From Leucobacter sp. UBA1945 (GTDB taxonomy: Bacteria > Actinomycetota > Actinomycetes > Actinomycetales > Microbacteriaceae), in the NCBI GenBank assembly GCA_002336855.1, contig DDEV01000116.1, positions 763-64,762 on the forward strand: 64,000 nt of DNA, given 5' to 3'. The translations under genes and the position numbers were made by a program. Below, piece by piece: positions 47,195 to 57,051 of this stretch. Positions within the stretch are counted from its first letter, which is position 1; each line of letters starts with the position of its first letter. The notes beneath the pieces were generated by a model. That model saw nothing but the letters and a program-made list of their open reading frames with translations. It had not been told where the DNA came from and searched no databases.

Positions 47195-48769
47195 TTAGCC
47201 CCGGCCACCGAGCATCTGCTGCAGCTGAGCAAGGTCGGCGGCACTTGGCTGCGCGCCGCCAGCACCCGTACCGCCCGCAGCGCCGAGCCCGAAGCCAGAA
47301 CCGCCCGCACTCGGGGCAGCCGGCTTGCCCGACGCCTCCGCCGCGCGCTTCGCCGGGTTGCCCGAGCGCTTCGCACCCTTGCCCTTGGCCTGCTGCTTCT
47401 TCTTGCCTGCGTAGCCACCGCCCATACCCGGCATCGGCCCCATGCCGGGAATCTGCGGCACGCCACCCTTGGCGACGGTCTTCATCATCTTCGCGGCCTG
47501 CTCGAAGCGCGTCACCAGCGAGTTGACCTCGGTCACGGTGGTGCCCGAGCCCTTCGCGATGCGCAGTCGGCGCGAACCGTTCAGAATCTTGGGATTCGTG
47601 CGCTCGGCCTTCGTCATGGACTGAATGATCGCCTCGGTGCGAACGATCTCGCGCTCATCGAAATTCTCGAGCTGATCCTTCATCTTGCCCATGCCCGGCA
47701 GCATGCCCATCATCTTCTTGATCGAGCCAGCGCCTCGCAGCTGCTGCATCTGCTTCAAGAAGTCGTCAAGCGTGAACGACTCGGTCGCGATCTTCTCGGC
47801 GACCTTGCGCGCCTCCTCCTCATCGAAGGCGCTCTGCGCCTGCTCGATGAGCGTGAGAATGTCGCCGAGATCGAGAATGCGGCTCGCCATGCGGTCGGGG
47901 TAGAACGGCTCAAAGTCGCCGAGGCCCTCACCAGTAGAAGCGAAAAGGATCGGCCTGCCCGTCGTGCCACGGATCGAGAGCGCCGCGCCACCGCGCTGAT
48001 CACCGTCGAGCTTCGTGAGCACGACGCCGGTAAAGTCGACGCCCTCTTGGAACGCCTTCGCTGTTGCGACGGCGTCTTGACCGATGAGCGAGTCGATGAC
48101 GAAGAGCACCTCGTCGGGGTTCGTCGCCTTGCGAATATCGCTCGCCTGCTTCATCATCTCGGCGTCAACGCCGAGGCGGCCGGCGGTGTCGATAATGACG
48201 AAGTCGTGCTGCTTGGCCTTCGCCTCTGCGACGCCGGCCTGCGCAACCTTCACCGGGTCGCCGACGCCGTTGCCCGGCTCGGGGGCGAAGAATGCGGCAC
48301 CGGCCTGCTCGGCGACGACGCCGAGCTGCGTAACCGCGTTCGGGCGCTGCAGGTCACACGCGACGAGCAGCGGAGTGTGCCCCTGGTCTTTCAGCCACTT
48401 CGCGAGCTTGCCCGCAAGCGTGGTCTTACCCGCACCCTGCAGGCCCGCAAGCATGATCACGGTCGGCGGCTGCTTCGCGAACTGCAGGCGGCGCTGCTCG
48501 CCACCAAGAATCTCAACGAGCTCTTCATTGACGATCTGCACAACCTGCTGCGCCGGGTTCAGCGCCTTGTTCACTTCGTCGCCGAGCGCTCGCTCACGCA
48601 CCTTGCCGGTGAAGTCTTTCACCACGTCAAGCGAGACGTCGGCCTCGAGCAGGGCGCGACGAATCTCGCGCACAGTGCCATCGACGTCAGCGGCAGAAAG
48701 CTTGCCCTTCGAACGAAGGTTCTTGAAGGTGTCGGTGAGCCGCTGCGAGAGGTTTCCGAAAGTAGCCAT
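47195..48769 (-). CDS. ffh: Signal recognition particle protein Ffh
   Basis: Ffh binds signal sequences and the SRP RNA and delivers ribosomes to FtsY. The 524-residue protein has the N domain, the GTPase domain with GLQGAGKTTLAGK, DTAGRLG and TKLDGDQRGG, and the C-terminal methionine-rich M domain (KKMMGMLPGMGKMKDQ). A Gly/Ala/Lys-rich tail of about 80 residues follows (GMGPMPGMGGGYAGKKK), as in other actinobacteria. ftsY lies 1.8 kb away on the same strand. Confidence 0.96.
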   Translation of the reverse strand: MATFGNLSQRLTDTFKNLRSKGKLSAADVDGTVREIRRALLEADVSLDVVKDFTGKVRERALGDEVNKALNPAQQVVQIVNEELVEILGGEQRRLQFAKQPPTVIMLAGLQGAGKTTLAGKLAKWLKDQGHTPLLVACDLQRPNAVTQLGVVAEQAGAAFFAPEPGNGVGDPVKVAQAGVAEAKAKQHDFVIIDTAGRLGVDAEMMKQASDIRKATNPDEVLFVIDSLIGQDAVATAKAFQEGVDFTGVVLTKLDGDQRGGAALSIRGTTGRPILFASTGEGLGDFEPFYPDRMASRILDLGDILTLIEQAQSAFDEEEARKVAEKIATESFTLDDFLKQMQQLRGAGSIKKMMGMLPGMGKMKDQLENFDEREIVRTEAIIQSMTKAERTNPKILNGSRRLRIAKGSGTTVTEVNSLVTRFEQAAKMMKTVAKGGVPQIPGMGPMPGMGGGYAGKKKQQAKGKGAKRSGNPAKRAAEASGKPAAPSAGGSGFGLGAAGGTGAGGAQPSAADLAQLQQMLGGRG

Positions 48770-48839
48770 AGTGAGAACAGCCTACCGCGCGAATTTGGGT
48801 CATCAGGCAGAATGAAACAAACACTCACAGAGGAGCCCC

Positions 48840-49535
48840 ATGAACCTCGACGAGGTACTCGCAGAACTCGAGCGCCACGCCTCCCCCGAACGCAAGCAGC
48901 GGGTCGCGCGGCTCGGAATTCCCGAAGAGAACAGCATCGGGGTCGCCGTGCCCGATATTCGCCGCATCGCAAAACGTGTGGGGCGATCCTCGTCGCTGGC
49001 AAATGAACTGTGGTCGACGGGACTGCACGAGGCGAGGCTGTTGGCCGCGCTCGTGTTCGTGCCGACCGAACTTTCGGTGAGCGATGCCGAAGCTCTCGTC
49101 GCCGATGTGCAGTCGTGGGATCTCTGCGACCACCTCTGCAACAACCTGTTTCTGCTGATGCCCGATTACCCCGCACTGATTGACGCGTGGGCCGACGCAG
49201 AGCCCCTGTATACCCGGCGCGCGGCCTTCGCGCTGATCGCCTCTGCCGCGACCCACGAGAAGTCAGTGTCAGATAAGCAAAGGGATCGCTACCTCGCCCA
49301 CGTCGAGTCTGCCGCCGACGATGCGAGGCCGCACGTGAAGAAGGCAGTCGACTGGGCGTTAAGCGAAGTCGGGCAGCGAGATTTGGTAGCGCGGGATCGT
49401 GCGCTGGCCCTCTGCGACGCGCTCATTGAGAGCGGAGACAAGCGAAAGGCATCGCTCGGTCGGAGCGCAAAGAAAGAGATCGAACGGTTCGTCGAGGCCC
49501 CGGGGCGCAGACGTCTCATCGCATCGCGCGACTGA
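48840..49535 (+). CDS. DNA alkylation repair protein, AlkD-like
   Basis: The 231-residue protein is a HEAT-repeat DNA glycosylase of the AlkD/DUF1061 type. Segments such as NSIGVAVPDIRRIAKRVG, LLAALVFVP, SWDLCDHLCNNLF and YTRRAAFALIASAA follow the family pattern; the Asp of SWDLCDH corresponds to the catalytic acid. It should excise N3- and N7-alkylpurines. It is divergent from ffh, and GAGGAGCCCC precedes the ATG. Confidence 0.9.
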   Translation: MNLDEVLAELERHASPERKQRVARLGIPEENSIGVAVPDIRRIAKRVGRSSSLANELWSTGLHEARLLAALVFVPTELSVSDAEALVADVQSWDLCDHLCNNLFLLMPDYPALIDAWADAEPLYTRRAAFALIASAATHEKSVSDKQRDRYLAHVESAADDARPHVKKAVDWALSEVGQRDLVARDRALALCDALIESGDKRKASLGRSAKKEIERFVEAPGRRRLIASRD

Positions 49536-49560
49536 GGCGGCACCCCGGGGATCGCGAGAA

Positions 49561-50409
49561 TCAGCGATAGTCGTAGAAGCCGCGCCCCGACCCCTTGCCG
49601 AGGTAGCCCTTGTCGATGTAATCGCGCTTGAGAATCTCGGCGAACTCTCGCTGCACAGGGTCGGCGCTGTCTTTGCTCAGATTGTAGGGAGTCATCATGC
49701 CGACCACGTCGTAGATCTGGAACGGACCCGAGGGTGCGCCCGTCGCGATGCGCCACGTCTTATCGATGTCTTCGGGCGAGGCTACTCCCTTGACGAAGAG
49801 CGCCGATGCAGCGTTCAGCAGCGGCACCAGCAGGGAGTTGAGCACGTACCCCGGCTGCTCCTTGTGCACGCGGATCGGAACCATGCCGATCTGCTCGGCA
49901 AACTCGGCGACCTGCTCGAACACCTCCGGGTCGGTGCCAGCGTGCCCCATCACCTCACCGGTATTGAACTTCCAGACCTCATTCGCGAAGTGCAGGGCGA
50001 GAAACTTCTCGGGTCGGCCGGTGAAGGGAGCGATGTCGCTCGGAAGCAGAGTTGAGGAGTTCGTGCAAAAAACAGTCTTCTCGGGCGCGAGTTCGCCGAC
50101 CCGCTCCCAGGTCTGCTGCTTGATGTCGAGGCGCTCCGGAACGGCCTCGATCACGATGTCAGCGTCACTCAGCGCGTCGGCGAGATCGGCGGTCGCGCGG
50201 ATCCTCGCCACTGCGTCATCGAGCCGCTGCTCGCTCGCGTCTGCAACATCGCGGCGGTAGGCCGCTTTCAGATACTCCCAACGATCCTTGAGATTCTCGA
50301 GGATCTCATCCGAGAGGTCGTAGGCGACCACGGTCTTACCCGCGTAAGCCGCCTGAAAGATGATCTGCGAACCGAGCACTCCGGTTCCCAATACGGTGAG
50401 GTTCTGCAA
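49561..50409 (-). CDS. 3-hydroxyacyl-CoA dehydrogenase family protein
   Basis: The 282-residue protein has the NAD-binding start LTVLGTGVLGSQI, the DADIVIEAVPE segment, SSTLLPSDIA and the HFANEVWKFNTGEVMG loop that replaces the usual HFFNPPPLMKLVE. The C-terminal domain (about 185-280) has PGYVLNSLLVPLLNAA and DKTWRIATGAPSGPF. TTG 50409 was chosen because GAAAGG lies about 7 nt before it; ATG 50439 is an alternative. It probably oxidises a 3-hydroxyacyl-CoA or 3-hydroxybutyryl-CoA. No fatty acid genes are near, so the pathway is open. Confidence 0.85.
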   Translation of the reverse strand: MQNLTVLGTGVLGSQIIFQAAYAGKTVVAYDLSDEILENLKDRWEYLKAAYRRDVADASEQRLDDAVARIRATADLADALSDADIVIEAVPERLDIKQQTWERVGELAPEKTVFCTNSSTLLPSDIAPFTGRPEKFLALHFANEVWKFNTGEVMGHAGTDPEVFEQVAEFAEQIGMVPIRVHKEQPGYVLNSLLVPLLNAASALFVKGVASPEDIDKTWRIATGAPSGPFQIYDVVGMMTPYNLSKDSADPVQREFAEILKRDYIDKGYLGKGSGRGFYDYR

Positions 50410-50612
50410 TGCACTGCCTTTCTCGAATACTGCCCGCATGGGGCGATAATTCGGCTCGGCGGTCGCGCTTCTCGCTCGGCCGTCAGGGCCTAACTCTGGT
50501 CTACTCTCTTTAGCTCGGGACGGCTGAAGATTTCGCCGAGAGCGATAGCTTATTGTGCCTTGCCGCAGAATCTTCGGCAAGACTGGCAATCCGTTCGGAA
50601 GACCCGGCTGCC

Positions 50613-51491
50613 TTAACCTACAAGCTGAGCAGCAAAGACGTGCGGCGTGAAGCCGGTGAGGTCGCCAATGCCTTCGCCCTGGCCGATGAGTTTGATCGGC
50701 AGGCCGGTCTTCTGCTGCACCGCGAGCACAAAGCCGCCCTTCGCCGATCCGTCGAGCTTGGTGAGCACCAGCCCGGTCACCCCTGCGTGCTCGATGAACG
50801 CCTCTGCCTGAGCAAGGCCGTTCTGACCGGTCGTCGCGTCGAGCACGAGCAGCACCTCGGCGATGGGGGTCTGCTTCTCGATGACCCTCCGCACCTTCGT
50901 GAGCTCATCCATGAGGCCACCCTTGGTCTGCAGACGCCCGGCTGTGTCTACGATCGCGATGTCGTAGTTGTCGGACTTGGCACGCTCGACAGTCTGAAAC
51001 GCAACCGACGCTGGGTCTTGGCCCTGTTGCTGCGGCTTCACGATGTCGGCGCCGGCTCGAGTCGCCCACGTAGCGAGTTGCTCGACAGCCGCGGCTCGAA
51101 AGGTGTCGGCCGCGCCGACGAGCACCCGCTTGTCGAAACTGCGCAGGTAGTTTGCGAACTTGCCTATTGTCGTGGTCTTGCCGACGCCGTTCACCCCGAC
51201 AACGAGGATCACCGCCGGGCGATCCGACAGCGTCAATGTCGGATCGAAGGCGGCCAGCTTCTCTTCGAGGAGTTCACGAAGCATGCGCCGGAGCTCTTTG
51301 ACTTCAGTGACACGGTGACGTTCAACGTCTTCACGCAACTGCTCAAGGATCGCGTCGGTGAGGTCTGGGCCGAAATCAGCGCCGAGCAGCGCCGTCTCGA
51401 GATCATCCCAGGTCTCCTCAGAAATCGGCTCACTACCGCCGCCGAAGACGTTTCGGAACACATTTGATAACGACCAGGAACGCTCAGCCAT
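50613..51491 (-). CDS. ftsY: SRP receptor FtsY
   Basis: FtsY is the membrane-associated receptor of the SRP. The 292-residue protein is the short form without the acidic A domain: a 60-residue N domain, then the GTPase domain with GVNGVGKTTTIGK, DTFRAAAVEQL, DTAGRLQTKGGLM and LTKLDGSAKGG. GGAGGC precedes the ATG. A hairpin (CTTGCCG with CGGCAAG around 50560-50580) follows about 30 nt downstream on the minus strand but lacks a T-run. Confidence 0.95.
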   Translation of the reverse strand: MAERSWSLSNVFRNVFGGGSEPISEETWDDLETALLGADFGPDLTDAILEQLREDVERHRVTEVKELRRMLRELLEEKLAAFDPTLTLSDRPAVILVVGVNGVGKTTTIGKFANYLRSFDKRVLVGAADTFRAAAVEQLATWATRAGADIVKPQQQGQDPASVAFQTVERAKSDNYDIAIVDTAGRLQTKGGLMDELTKVRRVIEKQTPIAEVLLVLDATTGQNGLAQAEAFIEHAGVTGLVLTKLDGSAKGGFVLAVQQKTGLPIKLIGQGEGIGDLTGFTPHVFAAQLVG

Positions 51492-51705
51492 GCCTCCAAG
51501 TGTAGGGGTCGTGGCGTCGGCGATCCCGCACCACTTCTCTCAATCTTTTGCACTACCGTCTACAACCTCAAGAAATGCTCATGGTTTGGTCACGAACAAT
51601 GTGCAAATCGCCGGTAATGGCACATCGCACTCTCAGACTCCGCTACTATCAAGACGTTCAAGCGCCGGGGCAATGAGGCCCCCGGGCGAAATTCCTGGAG
51701 GTACC

Positions 51706-53073
51706 GTGACCCGTACAACGGCCATAACGGTAAGCACCCAACGCCCTCTCGGCGTCGCTTTACTACTCGCTTTGCTTCTCGCCCTATTTATTGGCGTCTT
51801 CACCGCTTCGCCCGCGCACGCGGTCGAGTGCACACCAGACGCGACAACAGGTTGCGTGCAGGGCGTCATCAAGACCAGTGCGGGAGAACCCGCGGTCGGC
51901 ATCAAGCTGACGCTCAAAGGCGACGGCGACTCGCAGAGCGTCGAAACAGATGCCGAAGGCCGCTGGGCTTTTCCGGTGACCAAGGCCGGCGCCTACACCG
52001 TGTCGGTCGACAAGAGCAGCCTGCCCGAGGGGCAGTTCTTCAAGAGTGCCGATACCCGGGAGGTGCAGGCGCAGCTCAACAACCAGGCGAGCGCGCTGTT
52101 TCCCCTGACCGACAACGAGGCAGAGGCCTCGGGCGGCAAGGCCCCCTCGACTGACAAGGGCTCGGGTTCATCCGGCAGCTCGGCAGATTCGTTCAGCTGG
52201 CCCAGGTTCTGGCAGCAGTTCGTCTCGGGCCTCAGAATGGGCCTGCTGATCTCGCTCGCGTCGCTCGGTCTCTCGCTCATCTTCGGTACCACCGGCCTCT
52301 CGAACTTCGCACACGGCGAGATGGTGACCCTCGGCGGCCTGCTGGCGGCCATGTTCATGGGCATCACCGGAAACCTCTGGCTTGCGGGTCTGCTCGCGGT
52401 GGTTGTCTCGGCCGCATTCGGTTGGGCCCAAGACAAGGTGCTCTGGAAGCCGCTGCGCAAGAAGCGGCTCAGCCTGATGCAGCTCATGATCGTCTCGATC
52501 GGTCTCTCGATCACGATGCAGTACCTGTTCCAGTTCTTCTGGGGGTCGGGCGTCATTCGCATCGACAAGTCGACACCGGCGACGTGGACTCTCTTCGGCG
52601 TCACGCTCACGGTGCAGTCGTACATCGCGATGGGCATCTCGCTGCTCGCGATCATCGCGGTCGGTCTCGGCCTCATGTACACGCGCTTCGGCCGCGCGAC
52701 GAGGGCGATTAGCGACAACCCGGCGCTCGCACGCGCATCGGGCATCGACGTGGATCGGGTGATCAACATCGTTTGGATCATCGGCGCCGCCCTTGCGGGC
52801 CTCGCCGGCGTCTTCCTCGGCCTCATCTTCAACGGCCTCAACTGGTTCACCGGCGGCCAGCTGCTGCTGATGTTCTTCGCTGCGGTCACCCTCGGTGGTC
52901 TCGGCACGGCATTCGGCGCGTTCATCGGCTCGATGCTCATCGGCATGATGGTTGAGCTGACGAACATCTGGCTGCCCGGCGACCTGAAGTACGCGACCGC
53001 GCTGCTTCTTCTCATTCTCATCCTGCTCGTCAGACCGCAGGGCATCTTTGGCCGCAAAGAGCGGATCGGCTAG
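51706..53073 (+). CDS. livH: Branched-chain amino acid ABC permease LivH fused to a secreted Ig-like domain
   Basis: The 455-residue protein has a signal peptide ending in AHA (residue 39), then an external carboxypeptidase-regulatory-like beta domain (about 40-115: VQGVIKTSAGEPAVGIKLTL and TDAEGRWAFPV), a Ser/Gly linker (about 140-165), and a LivH permease with eight membrane helices (about 170-455; GLSNFAHGEMVTLGG, FGRATRAISDNPALARASGI). GTG 51706 follows TGGAGG; upstream ATG 51673 has no such site. The external domain may grip the cell wall or the binding protein. It starts the livHMGF operon. Confidence 0.9.
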   Translation: MTRTTAITVSTQRPLGVALLLALLLALFIGVFTASPAHAVECTPDATTGCVQGVIKTSAGEPAVGIKLTLKGDGDSQSVETDAEGRWAFPVTKAGAYTVSVDKSSLPEGQFFKSADTREVQAQLNNQASALFPLTDNEAEASGGKAPSTDKGSGSSGSSADSFSWPRFWQQFVSGLRMGLLISLASLGLSLIFGTTGLSNFAHGEMVTLGGLLAAMFMGITGNLWLAGLLAVVVSAAFGWAQDKVLWKPLRKKRLSLMQLMIVSIGLSITMQYLFQFFWGSGVIRIDKSTPATWTLFGVTLTVQSYIAMGISLLAIIAVGLGLMYTRFGRATRAISDNPALARASGIDVDRVINIVWIIGAALAGLAGVFLGLIFNGLNWFTGGQLLLMFFAAVTLGGLGTAFGAFIGSMLIGMMVELTNIWLPGDLKYATALLLLILILLVRPQGIFGRKERIG

Positions 53074-53082
53074 GAGCACATC

Positions 53083-54072
53083 ATGAATTTCTGGTTCGAA
53101 CTGTTGCAGAGCATTCTGCAGATCGCTATCGCACCGACCACGGCGGCATTCGTGCTTGCCGCGATCGGCCTCAACGTGCACTTCGGTTTCACCGGCCTGA
53201 TGAACATGGGTCAGGCGGGCTTCATGCTCGTCGGCGCATACGGCTTCGGCGTCTCGGTGTCGTACTTCGGGCTCGGCTTCTGGCCAGCCATCGCTATCGC
53301 TGTCGGCGCGGCGATCATCTTCGCGATCATCCTCGGCATTCCCACGCTGAAGTTGCGCGGCGACTACCTCGCAATCGTGACGATCGCGGCCGCCGAGGTA
53401 ATCCGCATGGTGGTCAAGCTCGCGGTGCTTCAAGACATCACCGGTGGCCCCAGCGGAATCGCGGGTAACAAGTACCGCCCAGTGTTCACCGAGCTCTCTC
53501 CCCTGCCAGACGGCAAGACCACGATCCTCGGCATCACCTACGCCAACACCGGCGTCGATGACTGGTGGACGAGGATCGTCGCGTGGGGCCTCGTCGCACT
53601 CTTCCTGGTCATCACCTGGTTGCTCATCCGTAGCCCCTGGGGCCGCGTGCTCAAGGGCATTCGCGAAGACGAAGATGCGGTGCGCAGCCTCGGAAAGAGC
53701 TCGTACGCATACAAGTTGCAGGCGCTGATCCTCGGCGGCATCATGGGCGCATTCGGTGGCATCGTGATGGCCTTGCCTGCCGCAATGCAGCCGGACTCGA
53801 TGGGTCGCCCCATGACCTTCAACCTCTGGATGATCGTGCTGCTCGGCGGTGCCGCCACCATCTTCGGCCCGCTGCTCGGCAGCATCCTGTTCTTCGTCGT
53901 GCGTCTGCTGCTCACGAGCCTCGCCGGCGAGTTCATTCCCTCTTCGCTGCTGAACACGCAGCAAACAGAGCAGCTGGCGTGGGTGCTCATCGGCCTCTCG
54001 CTGATTCTGCTGGTGGTGTTCAGACCGCAAGGTGTGCTCGGTAACAAGAAGGAGCTGTCGTTCAATGTCTGA
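53083..54072 (+). CDS. livM: Branched-chain amino acid ABC permease LivM
   Basis: The 329-residue permease has eight to ten membrane helices and the LivM marks: NVHFGFTGLMNMGQAGFMLVGAYG, PTLKLRGDYLAIVTIAAAEV, GGPSGIAG and SPWGRVLKGIREDEDAVRSLGKS, the coupling loop. It lies 9 nt after livH with GGAGCACATC before the ATG, and overlaps livG by 8 nt. Confidence 0.94.
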   Translation: MNFWFELLQSILQIAIAPTTAAFVLAAIGLNVHFGFTGLMNMGQAGFMLVGAYGFGVSVSYFGLGFWPAIAIAVGAAIIFAIILGIPTLKLRGDYLAIVTIAAAEVIRMVVKLAVLQDITGGPSGIAGNKYRPVFTELSPLPDGKTTILGITYANTGVDDWWTRIVAWGLVALFLVITWLLIRSPWGRVLKGIREDEDAVRSLGKSSYAYKLQALILGGIMGAFGGIVMALPAAMQPDSMGRPMTFNLWMIVLLGGAATIFGPLLGSILFFVVRLLLTSLAGEFIPSSLLNTQQTEQLAWVLIGLSLILLVVFRPQGVLGNKKELSFNV

Positions 54073-55053
54073 TGCAGCAATCCGAAGCAATGCCCCAATC
54101 GAGGGCTATCCATACGACCGCGAGGCGCTGCGCGCAGAGCTTCGCACGCTCGAGCAAGTGCCGGGCGTCGCGAAGCGCGACCCCATCCTCACCGTCGATC
54201 GCATCGAGCGCCGCTTCGGCGGTATGACCGCGGTCAACGTGGCACACCTCGAGGTGCCTCGCGGTGCGATCACTGCACTCATCGGCCCGAACGGCGCAGG
54301 CAAGACTACGTTCTTCAACCTGATCACCGGCTTCGATCAGCCCTCGAACGCGCAGAAGCTGATCGGTGGCGGCGACGCGAAGTGGTCGTTCAACGGAAAG
54401 GATCTGCGCCGTACCGGCGCATCACAGGCCGCCCGCGCGGGCATGGTGCGCACCTTCCAACTCACGAAAGCGTTGTCGCGCATGACCGTGCTCGAGAACA
54501 TGCTCATCGGGGCGAACAACCAGCCGGGCGAGAACCTGTTCGTGGGTTTGATCCCGCCGCTGTGGAAAGCTCGCGAGCGGGAGAACGTAGAGCGCGCCAA
54601 AGAGCTGCTCACCCGCTTCAAGCTCGACGCGAAGATCAAAGACATGGCGGGCGACCTCTCGGGCGGCCAGAAGAAGCTTCTCGAGATGGCGCGCGCGCTC
54701 ATGTCGAACCCCGCAATGATCATGCTCGATGAGCCGATGGCCGGCGTGAACCCGGCGCTCACCCAGAGCCTGCTCGATCACATTCAGGCGCTGCGCGACG
54801 AGGGCACGACGGTGCTGTTCGTCGAGCACGACATGCACATGGTGCGACACATCAGCGACTGGGTCGTGGTCATGGCGCAGGGTGAGGTGATCGCCGAGGG
54901 CCTACCCGAAGAGGTGATGACGAGCCAGGCTGTGGTCGATGCCTACCTCGGCGCGCACCACGACAAGGATCTCGGCGACGACGACGCGATCAACACCGGA
55001 TTCATGCGCGCGATCGCAACCGAGATTGCTGACGAGCTCGAGGAGGAGACTCG

Positions 55054-55057
<4 letters not shown>
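54065..55057 (+). CDS. livG: Branched-chain amino acid ABC ATPase LivG
   Basis: The 330-residue protein has a 40-residue N-terminal extension and then a full ABC ATPase: GPNGAGKTTFFNLITG, LSGGQKKLLEMARAL, and MIMLDEPMAGVNP, followed by the LivG-type C-terminal tail (about 280-330). ATG 54065 overlaps the livM stop by 8 nt; the upstream start at 54032 would lie inside livM. Its stop overlaps the livF start (ATGA). Confidence 0.94.
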
Positions 55058-55836
<779 letters not shown>

Positions 55837-55857
55837 CCTCCGAGCCGCGCCAGCGCG

Positions 55858-55899
55858 AAAAGGCGGGTCTCACTTTCGGGTGCGGCCCGCCTTTTCGTT
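55858..55899 (+). terminator. Intrinsic terminator of the livHMGF operon
   Basis: AAAAGGCGGG (55858-55867) and CCCGCCTTTT (55886-55895) form a perfect 10-bp stem with an 18-nt loop, followed by CGTTT. The stem ends in a T-rich tract and lies between livF and the ArsR-type gene. Confidence 0.85.
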
Positions 55900-55924
55900 T
55901 CGCAAGAATTTGCCCATCCCAATA

Positions 55925-55942
55925 ATTAGCAATGGTGCTAAT
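55925..55942. promoter_or_regulatory. Inverted repeat before the ArsR-type gene: candidate operator
   Basis: ATTAGCA (55925-55931) and TGCTAAT (55936-55942) are perfect 7-nt arms with an ATGG centre. The right arm overlaps TAATAT (55939-55944), a good -10 box that ends 7 nt before the ATG. There is no ribosome-binding site, so transcription may begin at the ATG (leaderless). ArsR/SdpR regulators bind this kind of repeat to repress their own promoter. The pattern is seen directly; binding is inferred. Confidence 0.6.
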
Positions 55943-55951
55943 ATCAAAACT

Positions 55952-56308
55952 ATGAAAGATCAGACTTCAAACGTGTTCGAGGCACTCGCTCACCCCACGC
56001 GACGCCAGATCCTTCAAGACCTGAAAGACGGCGAACTCACCGCCGGTGACATCGCTGCGAAGTTTCAGGCCACCGGACCCACAATCTCTCGGCACCTCAG
56101 GGTGCTTCGCGAGGCGGGTCTCGTCAGTGAGCGCCGCGATGCAAACCGAATCTATTACTCCCTCGTCAGCGACAGCCTCGCGCTCTCTGTGGGCAATTTT
56201 CTCTCGAGCGTATGCCCCGAACAGATCGTGCTGCGCGAGGTTCGCAAGCGCCGAATGCCGCAAGCCGCCCCTGTCACCACGCCGAATGACGAAGGAGTGC
56301 AAGCATGA
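55952..56308 (+). CDS. ArsR/SdpR-family transcriptional regulator
   Basis: The 118-residue winged-helix protein has ALAHPTRRQILQDLKDGELTAGDIA, the recognition helix ATGPTISRHLRVLREAGL, and wing RDANRIYYSLV. The metal-binding ELCVCDL motif of ArsR is absent, so this is closer to SdpR-type autorepressors. ATG 55952 was chosen over a start at 55880, which lies inside the liv terminator. It overlaps the following DUF2071 gene by 4 nt and has a perfect inverted repeat over its promoter. Confidence 0.88.
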   Translation: MKDQTSNVFEALAHPTRRQILQDLKDGELTAGDIAAKFQATGPTISRHLRVLREAGLVSERRDANRIYYSLVSDSLALSVGNFLSSVCPEQIVLREVRKRRMPQAAPVTTPNDEGVQA

Positions 56309-56997
56309 GGCCTATCACCCAAGTACGGGCGCATCTTCGGCGCAGACTGCTGATCAACTATCGACTCGACCCCGAGTACGCGAGCACGCTGCTGCCCCAG
56401 GACTTGCGGCCGCAACTCGTCGATGGTTCTGCAGTTGCGGGGGTCTGTCTCGTTGGTCTCGAGCGAGTGAGCCCCGTGTCGAACCGGTTCGGCGGAGTTC
56501 GCTCCGAGAATGCGGCGCACCGCATGGCAGTCGAGTGGGACGAGCACGGCGAAACCACACAGGGAGTCTTCATCTTCGAGCGGCATAGCTCGTCACTGCC
56601 CTCAGTGCTTCTCGGCGGGCGCGCCTTCCCAGGCGTACATCGCCACGCTCGGTTCACTACTCTCGATACCGACCAGCGACACAGGGTGTCTATGCGCTCA
56701 CGCGACCAGCGCCTCGATGTCGATGTGCAGCTCACCGAAGAATGGCAGAGCTCGCTATTCGACTCGCTTCAATCAGCATCGGATTTCACGCGCGCCGGCC
56801 GCATCGGCTGGTCACGAGGGCACGATCAGTGCACGCTCGAACCCGTTGCGCTCACCGCATCGGAATGGTCAATGCAGAGCGCTGAAGTTCGAGAGATTCG
56901 CTCTACTTTCTTCGAGTCGATGCCGACGGGTGCCGCAACCCTCGACGGCGCGCTCGTCATGCGCGATCTTCCGCTCACCATGACCGCGGTTCGCTGA
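56305..56997 (+). CDS. DUF2071 (YqjF-like) family protein
   Basis: The 230-residue cytoplasmic protein resembles DUF2071/YqjF, a relative of the acetoacetate decarboxylase fold: RRRLLINYRLDPEYASTLLPQDLRPQL near the start, AVAGVCLVGLERVSP and a C-terminal block with PVALTASEW and ALVMRDLPL. No catalytic role is established for the family. It starts within the stop of the SdpR-type gene (ATGA) and is likely controlled by it. Homologues often travel with such regulators. Confidence 0.8.
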   Translation: MRPITQVRAHLRRRLLINYRLDPEYASTLLPQDLRPQLVDGSAVAGVCLVGLERVSPVSNRFGGVRSENAAHRMAVEWDEHGETTQGVFIFERHSSSLPSVLLGGRAFPGVHRHARFTTLDTDQRHRVSMRSRDQRLDVDVQLTEEWQSSLFDSLQSASDFTRAGRIGWSRGHDQCTLEPVALTASEWSMQSAEVREIRSTFFESMPTGAATLDGALVMRDLPLTMTAVR

Positions 56998-57006
56998 CAC
57001 GCGAAA

Positions 57007-57034
57007 GGGGCCGGCCTCCGAAGAAGCCGACCCC
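57007..57034 (-). terminator. Terminator-like hairpin after livK
   Basis: GGGGCCGGC (57007-57015) and GCCGACCCC (57026-57034) form a stem with eight of nine pairs. On the minus strand it is followed by TTTCGC. It lies between the convergent DUF2071 and livK genes and could end livK transcription; the T-run is short. Confidence 0.55.
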
Positions 57035-57051
57035 CTGCGTGTGAACGAGAC

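Noticed and set aside
50555..50585. Terminator of ftsY
   Set aside because: CTTGCCG and CGGCAAG can pair, but there is no T-run after them; kept only as a remark.
52168..54090. A minus-strand open frame of 640 codons opposite livH and livM
   Set aside because: Its composition (Asp, Glu, His, Arg) is that of the antisense of membrane-protein codons, and it has no recognisable motif.
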